Below the pieces are notes generated by a model, which saw only the letters and a program-made list of their open reading frames with translations, made no database searches and was not told the origin of the DNA. A program made the position numbers and the translations under genes. A stretch of 44,590 bases of DNA from Bondarzewia mesenterica. Its lineage: Eukaryota; Basidiomycota; Agaricomycetes; Russulales; Bondarzewiaceae. Shown here one piece after another: positions 44,496 through 44,590 of this stretch; the first letter of the stretch is position 1; each line of letters starts with the position of its first letter. The stretch covers positions 1-44,590 of the forward strand of contig SGPL01000267.1 in the NCBI GenBank assembly GCA_004802705.1, read 5' to 3'.

Positions 44496-44590
44496 ATGTC
44501 GCATGATGGTTCGCCGACGCAGTCGTCCATCAGCCAGACTCAGGGGTCCAGCCCTAGCGAGTCCACTTTCCTTGCCGGTGTCACCAGGGC
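44496..44590 (+). CDS. 5' end of a Ser-rich protein, truncated by window
   Basis: ATG at 44,496 follows a stop-containing, pyrimidine-rich leader and opens a frame that stays open to the edge. It starts MSHDGSPTQSSISQTQGSSP and continues with a Ser/Thr/Gln-rich, probably disordered N-terminus. No domain is reached, so no function can be assigned. Codon use is GC-rich and normal, unlike the island. The next ATG in the same region (44,503, ATGATGG) is out of frame. It could start earlier only through an upstream exon. Confidence 0.5.
   Translation, partial: MSHDGSPTQSSISQTQGSSPSESTFLAGVTR

Overview
The right-hand ~2.9 kb (about 41,720-44,590) looks like ordinary fungal gene space, and the left ~41.7 kb is a transposon graveyard. 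I infer a basidiomycete, probably an Agaricomycete. The intact-looking gene is a class I sirtuin with seven short exons, introns of 50-62 nt, a CxxC second zinc pair and a GES-LP junction. The wreckage includes families I associate with mushroom genomes: a KDZ transposase with a CxC2-type N-terminus and the agaricomycete tyrosine recombinase. All family assignments are by eye and memory. No search was run.

Layout. 1-12.5 kb is extremely AT-rich. It holds a tyrosine-recombinase pseudogene (860-1974), a 400-bp patch that keeps its CpGs (2,041-2,440), a PIF/Harbinger transposase pseudogene with an inverted deletion derivative (5,820-7,940), and a Ty1/copia fragment split by a ~0.8-kb terminal-inverted-repeat (TIR) element. 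A second copy of that TIR element lies at 11,699-12,532 and carries a tRNA-like module.

12.5-41.7 kb is less AT-rich but almost free of CpG while rich in TpG and CpA, the trace of C-to-T change at CpG. It contains related 56-bp minisatellites, two diverged copies of a zinc-cluster gene, a ~65-70 bp tandem array next to a KDZ transposase pseudogene (23.3-26.8 kb), unknown plus-strand partner genes, and a very large minus-strand pseudogene (32.15-37.55 kb) joining AT-hooks, a DDE-like transposase core, an RNase D/WRN-type 3'-5' exonuclease and a C-terminal Cys cluster. Most long open frames in this island are chance frames between stops.

The island ends sharply near 41.7 kb. About 0.75 kb further on is the 3' end of an HST2-like NAD-dependent deacetylase (minus strand, 44,000-42,458). 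By homology it uses a 10-nt and an 8-nt microexon, and it carries one extra A that breaks the frame. It shares a ~0.5-kb divergent promoter, containing a perfect TGACGTCA palindrome, with a gene that starts at 44,496 and runs off the window.

The strongest candidates for something under-described are the DDE plus exonuclease transposon gene and the TIR element carrying a tRNA-like module.
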